DNA of 64,000 bases, taken from Micavibrio aeruginosavorus EPB (GTDB taxonomy: Bacteria; Pseudomonadota; Alphaproteobacteria; Micavibrionales; Micavibrionaceae). Location of the stretch: the NCBI RefSeq assembly GCF_000348745.1, contig NC_020812.1, positions 527,377-591,376 on the forward strand, read 5' to 3'. The position numbers and the translations under genes are program-made. The notes under the pieces are model-generated. The model made no database searches. It saw nothing but the letters and a program-made list of their open reading frames with translations, and was not told the DNA's origin. Of the stretch, positions 1-10,245 are shown piece after piece (within the stretch, counting starts at the first letter, position 1; each line of letters begins with the position of its first letter).

Positions 1-7
1 CCTAAAC

Positions 8-1033
8 GTGCCTGTGAATCCTGAAACGCCGGATGAATTGACGGCGTGGTTTGGGATTCTGCCTGTCGTTCGTAACAATATTCAACGTGATCAAATTGTT
101 GTCGCGCTGTCCGGTGGGCCGGACAGCATGGCGTTGCTGCATCTTCTGGCGCGTGCTCGCCCTGCGCGTACAATCATTCATGCTGTGACGGTTGATCACG
201 GCTTGCGCGCCAATTCTGCGGATGAAGCGCGACAGGTCGGGGCGTGGGTGTCGACCCTGCATAATGTGCATCACCACATCCTGCGTTGGGACGGCGAAAA
301 ACCGGACAGCGCGATCATGGAATCGGCGCGGGCCGCGCGCTATCGCTTGCTGGAACAATTCTGCGCGGCGCGTGACATTGATAATGTGTGGGTCGCCCAT
401 AATCGCACGGATCAGGCGGAAACGTTTTTGTTTCGTCTGGCGAAGGGCAGCGGGCTGGATGGGCTGGCCGCCATTCACGAACAAACATCATCACCATCGG
501 GTGCGGTGCGCATCCTGCGTCCCCTGCTGGATGTGGCCAAGGATGATTTGACGGCGTGGTGCGTGAACCAAAATATTCCTTTCGTCACCGATCCATCCAA
601 CCAGAATCCGGCCTTTGCCCGCATTCGTTTGCGTCAAAGCTTGGACGTTCTGGCGGCGGAGGGGCTGAGCGAAAAACGTCTGGCCACCACGGCTCGCCGT
701 ATGGGCCGGGCGCGGGCGGCTCTGGACCATTTCACGGATCAAGCGTGGGCGCAGGTGGTTACGGCCCAGAACGATACCATCATGATCGATCTGCACCTGT
801 TGGCCACGTGGCCGGATGATATCCGCCTGCGTGTTATCCGCCGGGCCTGTGACCATGTTACAATCGATCGTGAAGGGTTTGGCCCCCGTCTGGACCGGCT
901 GGAGGAGATCGTTGATCAAATCTTCGCCGATCATGATTTCCGGGCGGCGACGTTGGGCGGTGTTCTGTTGCGCCGCGCGCCGGGTGGCGGGGATCGCCTG
1001 CGGATCACACGCGAAGGCGAAAAAACAGCATAA
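8..1033 (+). CDS. tilS: tRNA(Ile)-lysidine synthase TilS
   Basis: TilS attaches lysine to C34 of tRNA-Ile(CAU) using ATP, so the tRNA reads AUA as isoleucine. The PP-loop signature SGGPDS lies at residues 35-40, and the adenylation core continues through VAHNRTDQAETFLFRLAKG. The length (341 aa) matches the short alphaproteobacterial form with an abbreviated C-terminal region. The first start visible is GTG at 8, but the frame is open to the window edge, so the true start may lie further left. It is followed by ftsH, a pairing common in proteobacteria. Function is confident; the start is not. Confidence 0.93.
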   Translation: MPVNPETPDELTAWFGILPVVRNNIQRDQIVVALSGGPDSMALLHLLARARPARTIIHAVTVDHGLRANSADEARQVGAWVSTLHNVHHHILRWDGEKPDSAIMESARAARYRLLEQFCAARDIDNVWVAHNRTDQAETFLFRLAKGSGLDGLAAIHEQTSSPSGAVRILRPLLDVAKDDLTAWCVNQNIPFVTDPSNQNPAFARIRLRQSLDVLAAEGLSEKRLATTARRMGRARAALDHFTDQAWAQVVTAQNDTIMIDLHLLATWPDDIRLRVIRRACDHVTIDREGFGPRLDRLEEIVDQIFADHDFRAATLGGVLLRRAPGGGDRLRITREGEKTA

Positions 1034-1165
1034 AACCAAGCGAATCTGCGCGTTTTAGCGGCTGTGCGCCGCTTGTTTGCTTGGACAAATGTGCTACATA
1101 TCCTGTAGAGTTCGAAAGCGTGCAAAACCACGCATTTTCAATAACGTAGAGGCGGAGCAATCACT

Positions 1166-3091
1166 GTGAACAATTTTGGCCGTAACCTGCTGTTCTGGCT
1201 GGCCGTTGGCGTAACGCTGGCGTTCCTGTTCAATGTGTTTCAAGGCGGCAAGACCGCGACCACGGGCGGTATGAGCGGTGATACGCTGGCCTATAGCGAC
1301 TTCATGGCCGATGCCGGCGGTGGCCGTATTTCCGATGTCACCATCAAGGGGCAGGAAATCACCGGGCATTACAGCGCTGATGGCCGCGCGTTCCGCGTTC
1401 TGGTTCCGAACAATGAAAACGTGGTTGACCGTCTGGCCACCACGGGCGTTCGCATTACCGCCGAAAAAGATGATACCGGCAAGGTCAGCCTGATGGGCGT
1501 TTTGCTGTCCTGGTTCCCGATGCTGTTGCTGATCGGTGTGTGGATTTTCTTCATGCGCCAGATGCAGGGCAAGGGTGGCGGCGGTGCCATGGGCTTTGGC
1601 AAGTCCCGCGCCCGTATGTTGACCGAAGCGCATGGCCGCATCACGTTTGATGACGTCGCCGGGATTGAGGAAGCCAAGACGGAGCTGGAAGAAATTGTCG
1701 AGTTCCTGAAAGACCCGCAAAAATTCCAACGTCTGGGTGGTAAAATTCCGAAGGGCGCATTGCTGGTCGGCCCGCCGGGTACGGGTAAAACCCTGATCGC
1801 GCGTGCGGTCGCGGGTGAAGCCAACGTGCCGTTCTTTACCATCTCTGGTTCTGACTTCGTTGAAATGTTCGTTGGTGTTGGTGCATCGCGTGTGCGCGAC
1901 ATGTTCGAACAGGCGAAGAAGAATGCGCCGTGTATCATCTTCATTGATGAGATCGATGCCGTGGGCCGCCATCGTGGCGCGGGCCTGGGCGGCGGGAACG
2001 ACGAACGCGAACAAACCCTCAACCAGTTGCTGGTTGAAATGGACGGGTTCGAAGCGAGCGAAGGCGTGATCCTGATTGCTGCAACCAACCGTCCGGACGT
2101 TCTGGACCCGGCCTTGCTGCGTCCGGGCCGTTTCGACCGTCAGGTCGTTGTGCCGCTGCCGGATGTGAATGGCCGCGATAAAATCCTGAGCGTACACATG
2201 AAGAAAGTGCCGCTGGCGAAAAACGTTCAATCCATGGTGATTGCGCGCGGGACGCCGGGCTTCTCCGGTGCCGATCTCGCCAACCTGGTGAACGAGGCCG
2301 CGTTGCTGGCCGCGCGCCGTGGCAAACGTGTTGTCGGCATGGAAGAATTCGAAGATGCCAAGGACAAGGTGATGATGGGCACGGAACGTCGGTCCATGGC
2401 CATGTCCGACAAGGAAAAGAACCTGACCGCCTATCACGAAGCCGGTCACGCCATTCTGGCCATCCATGAACCGGAATCCGACCCGATCCACAAGGCAACG
2501 ATCATCCCGCGCGGTCGCGCGCTGGGTATGGTGATGCGCCTGCCGGAAGGGGACCGTCTGTCCGTTGCGTATGACAAGCTGAAAGCCGATCTGGTCGTCG
2601 CCATGGGTGGCCGCGTGGCCGAAGAACTGATCTTCGGCAAGGAAAAGGTCACAACGGGCGCGTCCAGCGATATTCGTTTTGCAACGGATATGGCGCGTCG
2701 CATGGTCACCGAATGGGGCTTCAACGAAAATCTGGGCCCGTTGCATTATGGTGCCAATCAGGAAGAAGTGTTCCTGGGCCACTCCGTCACGCAATCCAAA
2801 AACATGTCGGAACAAACCGCATCGGTGATTGATTCCGAAGTGCGCAAGATTGTGGAAGTCGCATACAAACGTGCCCATGACAAACTGACCGAACATCTGG
2901 ATCAACTGCACACGCTGGCCAAGGCGTTGCTGGAATATGAAACGCTGAGCGGGGAAGAGATCAAGGCCGTCCTGCGCGGTGAAGCCATCATCCGCGACAC
3001 GGGCCCGGATGAAACCGATGATCGTCCGCATTCATCCGTTCCGACGGGTGGCGATATCGATCTGGGCTCCATCAAGCCGCAAGGGGCATAA
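1166..3091 (+). CDS. ftsH: ATP-dependent zinc metalloprotease FtsH
   Basis: FtsH is the membrane-anchored AAA+ protease that extracts and degrades membrane and short-lived cytosolic proteins as a hexamer. Two membrane segments (about residues 8-26 and 109-130) flank a periplasmic domain. The Walker A motif GPPGTGKT is at 202-209, Walker B IIFIDEID at 257-264, the second region of homology at about 305-325, and the zinc-binding HEAGH at 424-428. The GTG start follows a purine-rich GAGGCGGAG site. Weak sigma70-like elements occur near 1073-1104. glmM starts 6 bp after the stop, indicating co-transcription. The 641-aa length is normal for the family. Confidence 0.98.
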   Translation: MNNFGRNLLFWLAVGVTLAFLFNVFQGGKTATTGGMSGDTLAYSDFMADAGGGRISDVTIKGQEITGHYSADGRAFRVLVPNNENVVDRLATTGVRITAEKDDTGKVSLMGVLLSWFPMLLLIGVWIFFMRQMQGKGGGGAMGFGKSRARMLTEAHGRITFDDVAGIEEAKTELEEIVEFLKDPQKFQRLGGKIPKGALLVGPPGTGKTLIARAVAGEANVPFFTISGSDFVEMFVGVGASRVRDMFEQAKKNAPCIIFIDEIDAVGRHRGAGLGGGNDEREQTLNQLLVEMDGFEASEGVILIAATNRPDVLDPALLRPGRFDRQVVVPLPDVNGRDKILSVHMKKVPLAKNVQSMVIARGTPGFSGADLANLVNEAALLAARRGKRVVGMEEFEDAKDKVMMGTERRSMAMSDKEKNLTAYHEAGHAILAIHEPESDPIHKATIIPRGRALGMVMRLPEGDRLSVAYDKLKADLVVAMGGRVAEELIFGKEKVTTGASSDIRFATDMARRMVTEWGFNENLGPLHYGANQEEVFLGHSVTQSKNMSEQTASVIDSEVRKIVEVAYKRAHDKLTEHLDQLHTLAKALLEYETLSGEEIKAVLRGEAIIRDTGPDETDDRPHSSVPTGGDIDLGSIKPQGA

Positions 3092-3097
3092 GTCAGA

Positions 3098-4459
3098 ATG
3101 GCCCGTAAATATTTCGGTACCGACGGTATCCGCGGTCGCGCCAACACGTTCCCGATGACCGCCGATATGGCGTTGAAGGTGGCCATGGCCGCCGCCGCGT
3201 CCATCCGTGCGGATCAGGGGGGGCTGCATCAAAACCGCGCCATTATCGGCAAGGACACACGCCTGTCCGGCTATATGCTGGAAGAAGCGATGGCCGCCGG
3301 TTTCGTGGCGATGGGGATGGAGGTCATTCTGGTCGGCCCGATCCCGACGCCGGGGATTGCCATGCTCACGCGCTCTCTGCGCGCCGATGTCGGGGTGATG
3401 ATTTCCGCATCCCACAATCCGTATGAAGATAACGGCATTAAATTGTTCGGTGCCGATGGCTATAAGCTGCCCGATGCGTTGGAAGAGGCGATCGAGGCAC
3501 GCATTGATACGCCTGACCTGTCCGCCGAACTGGCCCCGGCCGATCGCATTGGCAAGGCCAGCCGTCTGGAAGATGCACCGGGCCGCTATATCGAATTTAT
3601 CAAAAGCAGCTTCCCCAAGGGTATGAGCCTTGAAGGCCTGAAAATCGTTGTCGATTGCGCCAACGGTGCGGCCTATAAAATCGCGCCGCAAGTTCTGTGG
3701 GAGCTGGAGGCCGAAGTTATCGCCATGGGCGTGACCCCGAATGGCCGCAACATCAATGACAAATGCGGGGCCACGGCCACGCAAGCGTTGCAGGACCGCG
3801 TTGTGGCCGAGAAAGCCGATATTGGTATCGCGCTCGATGGCGATGCCGACCGCATCATCATGGTGGATGAGCGTGGCCAGCGTGTAGATGGCGACCAATT
3901 GATGGCGCTGCTCGCCCGCTCGGGTCAGACCAATGGAACATTGCGCGGCAATGGTGTTGTCGCCACCGTCATGTCCAATCTGGGGCTGGAACGCTATTTG
4001 AAAACGCTGGGTATGGATTTGATCCGCACGCCAGTGGGCGACCGTCACGTTGTCGAACGCATGCGCGCCGATGGGTATAATCTGGGCGGGGAACAATCCG
4101 GCCACATTATCATGTCCGATTTCGGCACGACGGGGGATGGATTGCTGGCGGGCTTGCAAATTCTGGCCGCACTGAAACAGCAAAGCTTCCCGGCATCAAC
4201 CGCGCTGAACATTTTCACGCCGGTGCCCCAGATTTTGAAAAACGTCCGCTTCCAGAAAGGGCACAAGCCGCTGGATCATGACGCGGTGAAGGCCGCGATT
4301 GAAAGCGCCGAGGCCAAATTGGTGAAAGAAGGCCGCTTGTTGGTCCGCGCATCCGGCACCGAACCGTTGATCCGTGTGATGGCCGAGGGGGATGATCAAT
4401 CCCTGGTCGAAACGGTGGTCAATGATCTGTGTGGTGTGATCGAAAGCGTCGCGGTTTAA
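3098..4459 (+). CDS. glmM: Phosphoglucosamine mutase GlmM
   Basis: GlmM interconverts glucosamine-6-phosphate and glucosamine-1-phosphate on the way to UDP-GlcNAc for peptidoglycan and LPS. The phosphoserine loop SASHNP places the catalytic Ser at 105. The metal-binding loop DGDADR lies near residue 247, and the C-terminal phosphate-binding [12 protein letters not shown] is intact. The 453-aa length and the opening [11 protein letters not shown] are typical of the family. The gene sits 6 bp behind ftsH and ends at a strong bidirectional terminator. murA, which uses the resulting UDP-GlcNAc, is also in this window. Confidence 0.98.
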   Translation: MARKYFGTDGIRGRANTFPMTADMALKVAMAAAASIRADQGGLHQNRAIIGKDTRLSGYMLEEAMAAGFVAMGMEVILVGPIPTPGIAMLTRSLRADVGVMISASHNPYEDNGIKLFGADGYKLPDALEEAIEARIDTPDLSAELAPADRIGKASRLEDAPGRYIEFIKSSFPKGMSLEGLKIVVDCANGAAYKIAPQVLWELEAEVIAMGVTPNGRNINDKCGATATQALQDRVVAEKADIGIALDGDADRIIMVDERGQRVDGDQLMALLARSGQTNGTLRGNGVVATVMSNLGLERYLKTLGMDLIRTPVGDRHVVERMRADGYNLGGEQSGHIIMSDFGTTGDGLLAGLQILAALKQQSFPASTALNIFTPVPQILKNVRFQKGHKPLDHDAVKAAIESAEAKLVKEGRLLVRASGTEPLIRVMAEGDDQSLVETVVNDLCGVIESVAV

Positions 4460-4500
4460 TCATCGTATTACAAAAACGCCCCAGAAAAAGCACATCAAAA

Positions 4501-4528
4501 AAACGCCCCAGTGTCCGGGGCGTTTTTG
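4501..4528. terminator. Bidirectional intrinsic terminator between glmM and the aldo/keto reductase gene
   Basis: A GC-rich stem (ACGCCCC pairing with GGGGCGT) is flanked by A-rich and T-rich tracts. It lies between two convergent genes and can serve both strands. Confidence 0.85.
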
Positions 4529-4544
4529 CTTGGGGAAGGAAATT

Positions 4545-5579
4545 TTACCATTTCACTGGTTTCGGGTTGCGTTCATCAAACCCCATTTGGTGCCAGTAGG
4601 GATAGGCCGGGGTTTTATGGCTGACATTGTCCAACCGTTCAATTTGATCGGCGCGTAACGTCCAACCCAATGCGCCCAAATTCTGGCGCAACTGGTCTTC
4701 GGTCCGGGCACCAATCACAATGTTGGAAATGGTCGGGCGTGTGCTCAGCCAGTTCAACGCGACCTGCGGAATGGTTTTTCCGGTTTCTTTGGCGATCTCG
4801 TCCAGAACATCAACGATGTTATACAGATGCTCTTCGTTGACCTCTGGCCCACCGACGGCACCGGATTCGCTGGCCATGCGGCCCTCGGTCGGTTTTTGTC
4901 CGCGGCGGATTTTTCCGGTCAGGCGGCCCCAGCCCAGCGGACTCCAGACCATCGTGCCCAGCCCCTGATCCTGGGCCAGCGGCATCAATTCCCATTCATA
5001 ATCGCGGTTGGCGAGGGAATAATATCCTTGATACGCAACATAACGCGCCAATCCATCTTTCTCCGACGCGGCCAGCGATTTCATCACATGCCAGCCCGAA
5101 AAGTTGGAGCAGCCGATATACCGGATCTTGCCCGCCGTGATCAGGTCGTCCAACGCGCGCAATGTTTCCTCAACCGGGGTCAGGGCGTCAAACCCGTGCA
5201 TGAAATACAGATCGATGTGATCGGTGCCCAGACGTTTCAAACTGTCTTCACACGCTTTGATCAGATGGAAGCGGGATGATCCCTTGTCGTTCGGGCCATC
5301 GCCCATGCTGAACGTCGCCTTGGTGGAAATAAGCATGTCATGACGGCGGCCTTTGATGGCTGCGCCCAGAACCTCTTCCGATGCACCGGCGGAATAAATG
5401 TTGGCGGTGTCGAAAAAGTTAATGCCGGCCTCCATGCAAATATCGATCAGGCGGCTGGCGGCCTTTACGTCGGTATCACCCCAGACTTTGAAAAATTCAG
5501 TGGTGCCGCCAAAGGTGGCGGTGCCAAAGCTGAATACGGGTACTTTCAGGCCGGATCGGCCCAACTGTCTGAATTCCAT
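4545..5579 (-). CDS. Aldo/keto reductase
   Basis: This is an NAD(P)H-dependent oxidoreductase of the aldo/keto reductase TIM-barrel superfamily, in the subgroup with YajO and voltage-gated K+ channel beta subunits. The catalytic tetrad is visible as Asp57, Tyr62 (in DTANIYSAG), Lys87 (ISTKA) and His128 (YFMHG). The cofactor-phosphate loop IVIGARTEDQLRQNLGA lies near the C-terminus. The 344-aa length is typical. The substrate cannot be read from sequence. The gene is convergent with glmM and shares its terminator. No linked pathway genes are present. Confidence 0.9.
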   Translation of the reverse strand: MEFRQLGRSGLKVPVFSFGTATFGGTTEFFKVWGDTDVKAASRLIDICMEAGINFFDTANIYSAGASEEVLGAAIKGRRHDMLISTKATFSMGDGPNDKGSSRFHLIKACEDSLKRLGTDHIDLYFMHGFDALTPVEETLRALDDLITAGKIRYIGCSNFSGWHVMKSLAASEKDGLARYVAYQGYYSLANRDYEWELMPLAQDQGLGTMVWSPLGWGRLTGKIRRGQKPTEGRMASESGAVGGPEVNEEHLYNIVDVLDEIAKETGKTIPQVALNWLSTRPTISNIVIGARTEDQLRQNLGALGWTLRADQIERLDNVSHKTPAYPYWHQMGFDERNPKPVKW

Positions 5580-5675
5580 GGTTTTTGGTCCTTTTGGTTA
5601 AAATCGCGCTATCCAATGTGGGGCAAGGGGCGGAAAAGAAAAGGCTGGATGCGGCCTGAATACAGGATTATCCCG

Positions 5676-5704
5676 TTGACAAATCCGCATATTTTTCATA
5701 TTCT
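5676..5704 (+). promoter_or_regulatory. Sigma70-type promoter for the ankyrin-like gene
   Basis: A consensus -35 TTGACA at 5676-5681 and a -10 TATTCT at 5699-5704 are separated by 17 bp. Transcription would start near 5711, about 39 bases before the ATG at 5750. The same -10 hexamer recurs in the small-RNA promoter at 29650. Confidence 0.7.
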
Positions 5705-5749
5705 TCGACCAGTTTTTAGGACAGGCCCGATTCGACGAAAGGACCCCAC

Positions 5750-6022
5750 ATGACCATCAGCAATCAGGACAAATTGTTTGCCGCCGCCCGGTGCGGGGAT
5801 AACGCCACCATCCGTCAATTGGCCTTCAGCGATGTCGATTTTGGCGCCCGTGATGAAAAGGGCCGCACCCCGTTCAATCTGGCCACCCAATATGGGCATG
5901 CGGATACGGCCAAAACCATTCTGGCCGCCAAGGAAATGAAATATATGCAGCAATTGGGTCTGGTGGGTGAGGGGTCCGTCGCCCCCGTTCGCGAAGACGA
6001 AGCCCAAAAAGCCGTTGGTTAA
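5750..6022 (+). CDS. Small ankyrin-repeat-like protein
   Basis: This 90-aa cytosolic protein contains roughly one and a half ankyrin repeats. Residues about 5-60 show the ankyrin pattern of a helix pair, a D-x-x-G-R-T-P-F-N-L-A turn and YGHADTAKTIL. It probably mediates protein-protein contacts; the partner is unknown. An AAAGGA ribosome site precedes the ATG. The gene is monocistronic, with its own consensus promoter and its own terminator, so it is probably well expressed. It lies between a reductase and purA with no evident functional link. Confidence 0.8.
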   Translation: MTISNQDKLFAAARCGDNATIRQLAFSDVDFGARDEKGRTPFNLATQYGHADTAKTILAAKEMKYMQQLGLVGEGSVAPVREDEAQKAVG

Positions 6023-6053
6023 GCCGCCTGTAATGGCCAAATAATGTTTTTTA

Positions 6054-6083
6054 AAACCGACCCTTGAATACAGGGGTCGGTTT
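6054..6083 (+). terminator. Intrinsic terminator after the ankyrin-like gene
   Basis: The stem AAACCGACCC pairs with GGGGTCGGTTT around a loop of about 9 nt, followed by a T-containing run. Confidence 0.75.
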
Positions 6084-6136
6084 ATGTTTGTGTACACCGT
6101 AACAGCCAGCAATGGCCAACAATGGAGAGTTTAATT

Positions 6137-7429
6137 ATGGCGAATGTCGCGGTCATCGGGTCCCAATGGGGTGATGAGGGCAAGGGTAAGATTGTCGATT
6201 GGTTGTCCTCGCGGGCCGATGTTGTTGTCCGTTTCCAAGGCGGCCACAATGCGGGCCACACGCTGGTGATCGACGGGGTGACCTATAAACTCCATCTGCT
6301 GCCGTCCGGTGTTGTGCGTGGTGGCAAACTCTCTATCATCGGTAACGGTGTTGTGATCGACCCGTGGGCACTGATGAAAGAAATTGGCGATGTGCGCGCA
6401 CAGGGCGTTGAAATCACGCCGGACAATTTGATCATCGCTGATAACGCGTCGCTGATCCTGCCGGTTCACTCGGCGGTTGATAAGGCGTTCGAGGCCGCGC
6501 GCGGCAAAAAATCCATCGGCACGACAGGCCGCGGCATCGGTCCGTGTTACGAAGACAAGGTTGCGCGTCGTGGTATCCGCGTGTGCGATCTGGCGGATGA
6601 TGAATTGCTGATGGAAAAGGTCGAACGTCTGCTGATGCACCACAATACCTTCTTGAAAGGTTTGGGCGCGGATACGATTGAACCGAAAACCATTTATGAT
6701 TCATTGGTGCAAATTCGCGGCGATATTCTGCAATTCGCCGCGCCTGTGTGGCAACGTCTGGATGTTGCCAATAAGAATGGTGAGAAAATCCTGTTCGAAG
6801 GCGCGCAAGGCATCATGTTGGATGTCGATCACGGTACATATCCGTTTGTGACATCCTCCAACACTGTGGCGGCCCAGGCTGCAACGGGGTCCGGCGTAGG
6901 CCCGCGCACTGTGGGTTATGTTCTGGGGATTACCAAGGCGTACACAACCCGCGTCGGGTCTGGTCCGTTCCCGACGGAATTGCTGGATGATGATGGTGAA
7001 ACGCTGGGCCGTCGCGGCCATGAATTCGGCACCACCACGGGGCGGAAACGCCGGTGCGGATGGTTCGACGCGGTTCAGGTGCGTCAGGCCATTAAAACAT
7101 CCGGCATTGACGGCATCGCGTTGACCAAGCTGGACGTGCTGGACACGTTTGCGGAGATCAAGGTTTGCGTTGGTTATGATTTGAACGGTGTTCGTCTGGA
7201 CCGCCTGCCCGCCGGGCAGAAGGAACAGGCCGCGGTCACCCCCATCTTCGAAACCATCGAAGGCTGGCAGGAAAGCACGCAAGGTGCCCGCAGCTGGGCC
7301 GATCTGCCCGCCAAGGCGATTAAATATATCCGCCGTTTGGAGGAATTGATCGAAACCCCGGTCGCCATGGTCTCCACCAGCCCGGAACGGGACGACACCA
7401 TTTTGGTCCAGGACCCGTTCGCGGCCTAA
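6137..7429 (+). CDS. purA: Adenylosuccinate synthetase PurA
   Basis: PurA condenses IMP and aspartate with GTP hydrolysis, the first committed step from IMP to AMP. The N-terminal GTP/IMP loop is [11 protein letters not shown], followed by the NAGHT motif and [13 protein letters not shown]. The C-terminal guanine loop is KLDVLD. A longer frame opens at an ATG at 6122, but the GGAGAG ribosome site lies at 6125-6130, so 6137 is the better start. It gives 430 aa, the family's usual size. The gene is monocistronic and ends at a long hairpin terminator. Confidence 0.97.
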   Translation: MANVAVIGSQWGDEGKGKIVDWLSSRADVVVRFQGGHNAGHTLVIDGVTYKLHLLPSGVVRGGKLSIIGNGVVIDPWALMKEIGDVRAQGVEITPDNLIIADNASLILPVHSAVDKAFEAARGKKSIGTTGRGIGPCYEDKVARRGIRVCDLADDELLMEKVERLLMHHNTFLKGLGADTIEPKTIYDSLVQIRGDILQFAAPVWQRLDVANKNGEKILFEGAQGIMLDVDHGTYPFVTSSNTVAAQAATGSGVGPRTVGYVLGITKAYTTRVGSGPFPTELLDDDGETLGRRGHEFGTTTGRKRRCGWFDAVQVRQAIKTSGIDGIALTKLDVLDTFAEIKVCVGYDLNGVRLDRLPAGQKEQAAVTPIFETIEGWQESTQGARSWADLPAKAIKYIRRLEELIETPVAMVSTSPERDDTILVQDPFAA

Positions 7430-7456
7430 GGTCTCGCAATCTAAGACTTTGCGGGT

Positions 7457-7485
7457 TTTACAAAAACCGGATTGGGATATACAAT
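7457..7485 (+). promoter_or_regulatory. Candidate promoter for the pseudokinase gene
   Basis: TTTACA at 7457-7462 and TACAAT at 7480-7485 are separated by 17 bp. Initiation near 7492 would fall inside the purA terminator stem, so the new transcript would lack the 5' arm and would not terminate there. Confidence 0.35.
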
Positions 7486-7519
7486 GAAGAAAGCGGTGTC
7501 ATGCAACACCGCTTTCTTC
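7486..7519 (+). terminator. Intrinsic terminator of purA
   Basis: A perfect 14-bp stem (GAAGAAAGCGGTGT with its complement) encloses a 6-nt loop. The 3' arm ends in CTTTCTTC followed by GTTCT. Confidence 0.8.
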
Positions 7520-7553
7520 GTTCTGACAAATCCTCGCCCGGTTCTACGCCCGT

Positions 7554-9710
7554 ATGACATCCGATGAAGCCACAGAAAAGGCCGCAAAAGCCGCCCCGGT
7601 GACCGAACCCGCGGGCGAGGCCGTTACGCCGCAGGCGGCTGAGACTGAACCGGCCCCGGCTTCATCGCCAGCTTCACCACCGGCATCGGGTGGTTCTGGT
7701 GCGGTCACGTCGCTGGCGGATAAGTTTTTTATCCATCCGCAAAAACCTCTGCCGCAATTTGATCAAGGACCGGTGAAGGCCTATGGCGTGACCCAGGGGC
7801 GGGACGCCGTTGCGGTGGACCATTTCGCGCTGATCTGTGAACCGCATCTGACGCCGCGGGCGCGATTGGCGGGGGCGTATAACGGCATTTCCAACCCCAA
7901 TGTGATCCGTCTGGTTGGTTCGGGTGTCATTTATTGGCCGCCGACATCGGAAGAGCGCTACACCTTTATCTACGAAAAACCCGCAGGGCCGCCTCTGATG
8001 CGGCACAATGAATTCAAGGGGTTGGATATGAAGCCGGACATTGTCGTGTCCAGCATCATTCGTCCTTTGGTCGGGGCGCTGGCCGATATTCGTGACCGGG
8101 ACATGGCGCATGGGAATGTGCGCCCGTCGAATATTTTTGCCGCCATGTCGGGCGATGTGATTGACCGGATTGTTCTGGGCGATTGCCTGGCGACGCCACC
8201 ATCTTACGCGCAGCCGATTATCTTTGAGACGATTGAGCGCGCCATGGCCGACCCCATCGCCCGTGGACTGCCGTCGCAGGAAGATGACATGTACGCGTTG
8301 GGCGTCACATTGGCGCTGCTGCTGCGCTCACGCGATCCGCTGGAAGACATGAGCGACGAAGATATTATTCGCCAGAAGATTGAAAATGGAAGTTATACGG
8401 CCTTGCTCAGCCGCGACCGTTTTACCGGGGCTATTCTAGAGCCCTTGCGCGGGCTTCTCTATGACGATCCGGCGCAGCGTTGGTCTGTTTCTGATTTACA
8501 ACAATGGATGGATGGGCAACGGTTGAGCCCGAAACAGGCGGCCAAGAAAGTCAAAGCCGCGCGTCCGCTTCATTTCAATGAAGAACGCTATTTCCGCCCG
8601 TCATTGCTGGCCATGGATTTGCACAAGGACCCGGGTGCGGCGGTCCAGTTGGTTGAAAACAACCATATGGAACAATGGATCAGCCGGTCGCTGGATGATC
8701 CGCAGGTGATGAAGCGCTATGAAAGCGTGGTTGAAAGCATGACTGAACTGGGGCGCGGGGCCGGGTATTGGGACCGGCTGTTGTGCCGCCTGTCCATTGC
8801 GCTCGATCCTGATGCGCCCATTCGCTACAAGGGCTTGTCGTTGACGGCGGACGGGATTGGTACGGCTCTGGCCCAGGCCGTGGTCAAGAAAGAGGATATT
8901 GCTCCCTACGCTGAATTAATTTCCCAGCAAACCGTAATGTTCTGGGTCGGTGCCGCGCCTGCGGCGCAAATGGATGTCGGGGCCTTGGTGGGGCGTTTTG
9001 ATGCCTGTCGTGCGTTCCTGCGGCAAACATCGCCGGCCTATGGGATTGAGCGGTGCCTGTATTTCCTCAACTCTGAATGCCATTGCCTGAGCGACAAGCT
9101 GAAGGGCTATTTGGTGCGGACGCCGGAAGATTTGTTGCGGGCCTTCGAAAAAATTTCATCATCGCCCAAGCGTCCGGAATTGTTTCTGGACCGCCATGTC
9201 ACGGCGTTTCTGTCGGTGAAGGATCGCAAGGATATTGACCCGTATCTGATCGAGCTGGGTGCGGATGAACCGTATAAGCGTATTTTGGGCAATATTAAAA
9301 CGCTCGCCACCATTCAACAACGGTCGCGGATGGAAAAACTGCCCGGCATTTGCGGGTGGATGGCGGATATTTTGGACCCGGTTCTGGCGCAGTTGCATGA
9401 CCGCGATTTACGCATCAGCCTGGGCGAAAAAATTCGAAAAATTGCCGCCGGGGGCGATATTACAAAAATTGCGGCCCTGCTGGATGATCCAAAAATCACA
9501 CAGGACGATACCAAGGCCTATAACGAAGCGCGGATGGAATACTTCAAGCTGCGCCAGGAAAGTATGGAATTGCAGGCCGACATGGCCGATCCAGATCGGA
9601 TCAAGCTGACCACTGGACGTGAAATGGCGGCGATTTTTTCCTGCATTCTGGCTGGGGTGATCATGTTGTTTTTTGCCTTCATGTTCTTCACCAAATCATC
9701 CGGGTTGTAA
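7554..9710 (+). CDS. Membrane-anchored protein-kinase-like protein (probable pseudokinase)
   Basis: A 718-aa protein. Residues 1-50 are Ala/Pro/Glu-rich and disordered. About 60-330 resembles a eukaryotic-type Ser/Thr kinase fold. A long helical region without a recognised domain follows, and one membrane segment lies near 691-713. The catalytic loop reads AHGNVRPSN (185-193) instead of HRDLKPxN, so the catalytic Asp is lost. The DFG site reads GDC (209-211), and no clear VAIK lysine is seen. DDMYALG (244-250) retains the F-helix Asp motif. It was probably a binding or scaffolding kinase fold facing the cytoplasm. It is followed closely by a small membrane protein gene and lies just upstream of the Tad locus. 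Confidence 0.75.
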   Translation: MTSDEATEKAAKAAPVTEPAGEAVTPQAAETEPAPASSPASPPASGGSGAVTSLADKFFIHPQKPLPQFDQGPVKAYGVTQGRDAVAVDHFALICEPHLTPRARLAGAYNGISNPNVIRLVGSGVIYWPPTSEERYTFIYEKPAGPPLMRHNEFKGLDMKPDIVVSSIIRPLVGALADIRDRDMAHGNVRPSNIFAAMSGDVIDRIVLGDCLATPPSYAQPIIFETIERAMADPIARGLPSQEDDMYALGVTLALLLRSRDPLEDMSDEDIIRQKIENGSYTALLSRDRFTGAILEPLRGLLYDDPAQRWSVSDLQQWMDGQRLSPKQAAKKVKAARPLHFNEERYFRPSLLAMDLHKDPGAAVQLVENNHMEQWISRSLDDPQVMKRYESVVESMTELGRGAGYWDRLLCRLSIALDPDAPIRYKGLSLTADGIGTALAQAVVKKEDIAPYAELISQQTVMFWVGAAPAAQMDVGALVGRFDACRAFLRQTSPAYGIERCLYFLNSECHCLSDKLKGYLVRTPEDLLRAFEKISSSPKRPELFLDRHVTAFLSVKDRKDIDPYLIELGADEPYKRILGNIKTLATIQQRSRMEKLPGICGWMADILDPVLAQLHDRDLRISLGEKIRKIAAGGDITKIAALLDDPKITQDDTKAYNEARMEYFKLRQESMELQADMADPDRIKLTTGREMAAIFSCILAGVIMLFFAFMFFTKSSGL

Positions 9711-9723
9711 AAGGCGTAACGTC

Positions 9724-10245
9724 ATGGCGGCAAAGAAAAAACGTAAAAAACCGATCACATGGCAAACGCAGGTTTTGCTGCTGTTTGCATTTATTTTGTC
9801 GATCGTCTTCCTGCCAACGACCATTTTGATTTTTTTCGGTATGTTGCCGACGATGGTGGCCTCGTTTATCGGTCGCGGTCGGGAAGGGAGCCGGGCTCTG
9901 ACCGTTGGGGCCATGAACTTTGCCGGATGTTTTCCCTTCATTCTTGATCTCTGGACATCGCGCAATACGGTGGAGCAGGCCGTATCCATGCTGTTTGATC
10001 CACGCACGATCGTCGTGATGTATTGCGCGGCGGCGGTGGGGTATTTGATTGACTGGGCCGTTTCCGGATTGGTGGGCAATATTCTGGTGCAACAGGCAAA
10101 ATCGCGTATTGCCGCGATTGATGAGCGACAGGCCGCCATGGTCAAGCGTTGGGGGCATGAAGTAACGGGGGAAGTGGCCCTGGATGAGCAGGGTTTTCCG
10201 ATGGATGATGATGGGCCTGTTGGGACAAAAACGAAGAAGAGTTGA
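9724..10245 (+). CDS. Small polytopic inner-membrane protein, function unknown
   Basis: A 173-aa protein with a Lys/Arg-rich N-terminus (MAAKKKRKKP) and about three or four hydrophobic segments near residues 15-50, 60-75 and 95-115. It ends in a charged cytosolic tail. I recognise no family. ATG 9724 is preferred over an upstream in-frame start inside the previous gene, because AAAGG lies just before it. It starts 13 bp after the pseudokinase stop, so the two are probably co-expressed and may interact. Confidence 0.75.
   Translation: MAAKKKRKKPITWQTQVLLLFAFILSIVFLPTTILIFFGMLPTMVASFIGRGREGSRALTVGAMNFAGCFPFILDLWTSRNTVEQAVSMLFDPRTIVVMYCAAAVGYLIDWAVSGLVGNILVQQAKSRIAAIDERQAAMVKRWGHEVTGEVALDEQGFPMDDDGPVGTKTKKS

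Noticed and set aside
1094..3031. Very long minus-strand open frame (about 645 codons) opposite ftsH
   Set aside because: It mirrors the GC-biased third codon position of ftsH, has no family resemblance, and the plus-strand protein is a certain FtsH.
3032..4183. Long minus-strand frame opposite glmM
   Set aside because: Same codon-bias shadow; the plus-strand protein is unambiguous and the antisense product is His/Arg/Gln-rich without domains.
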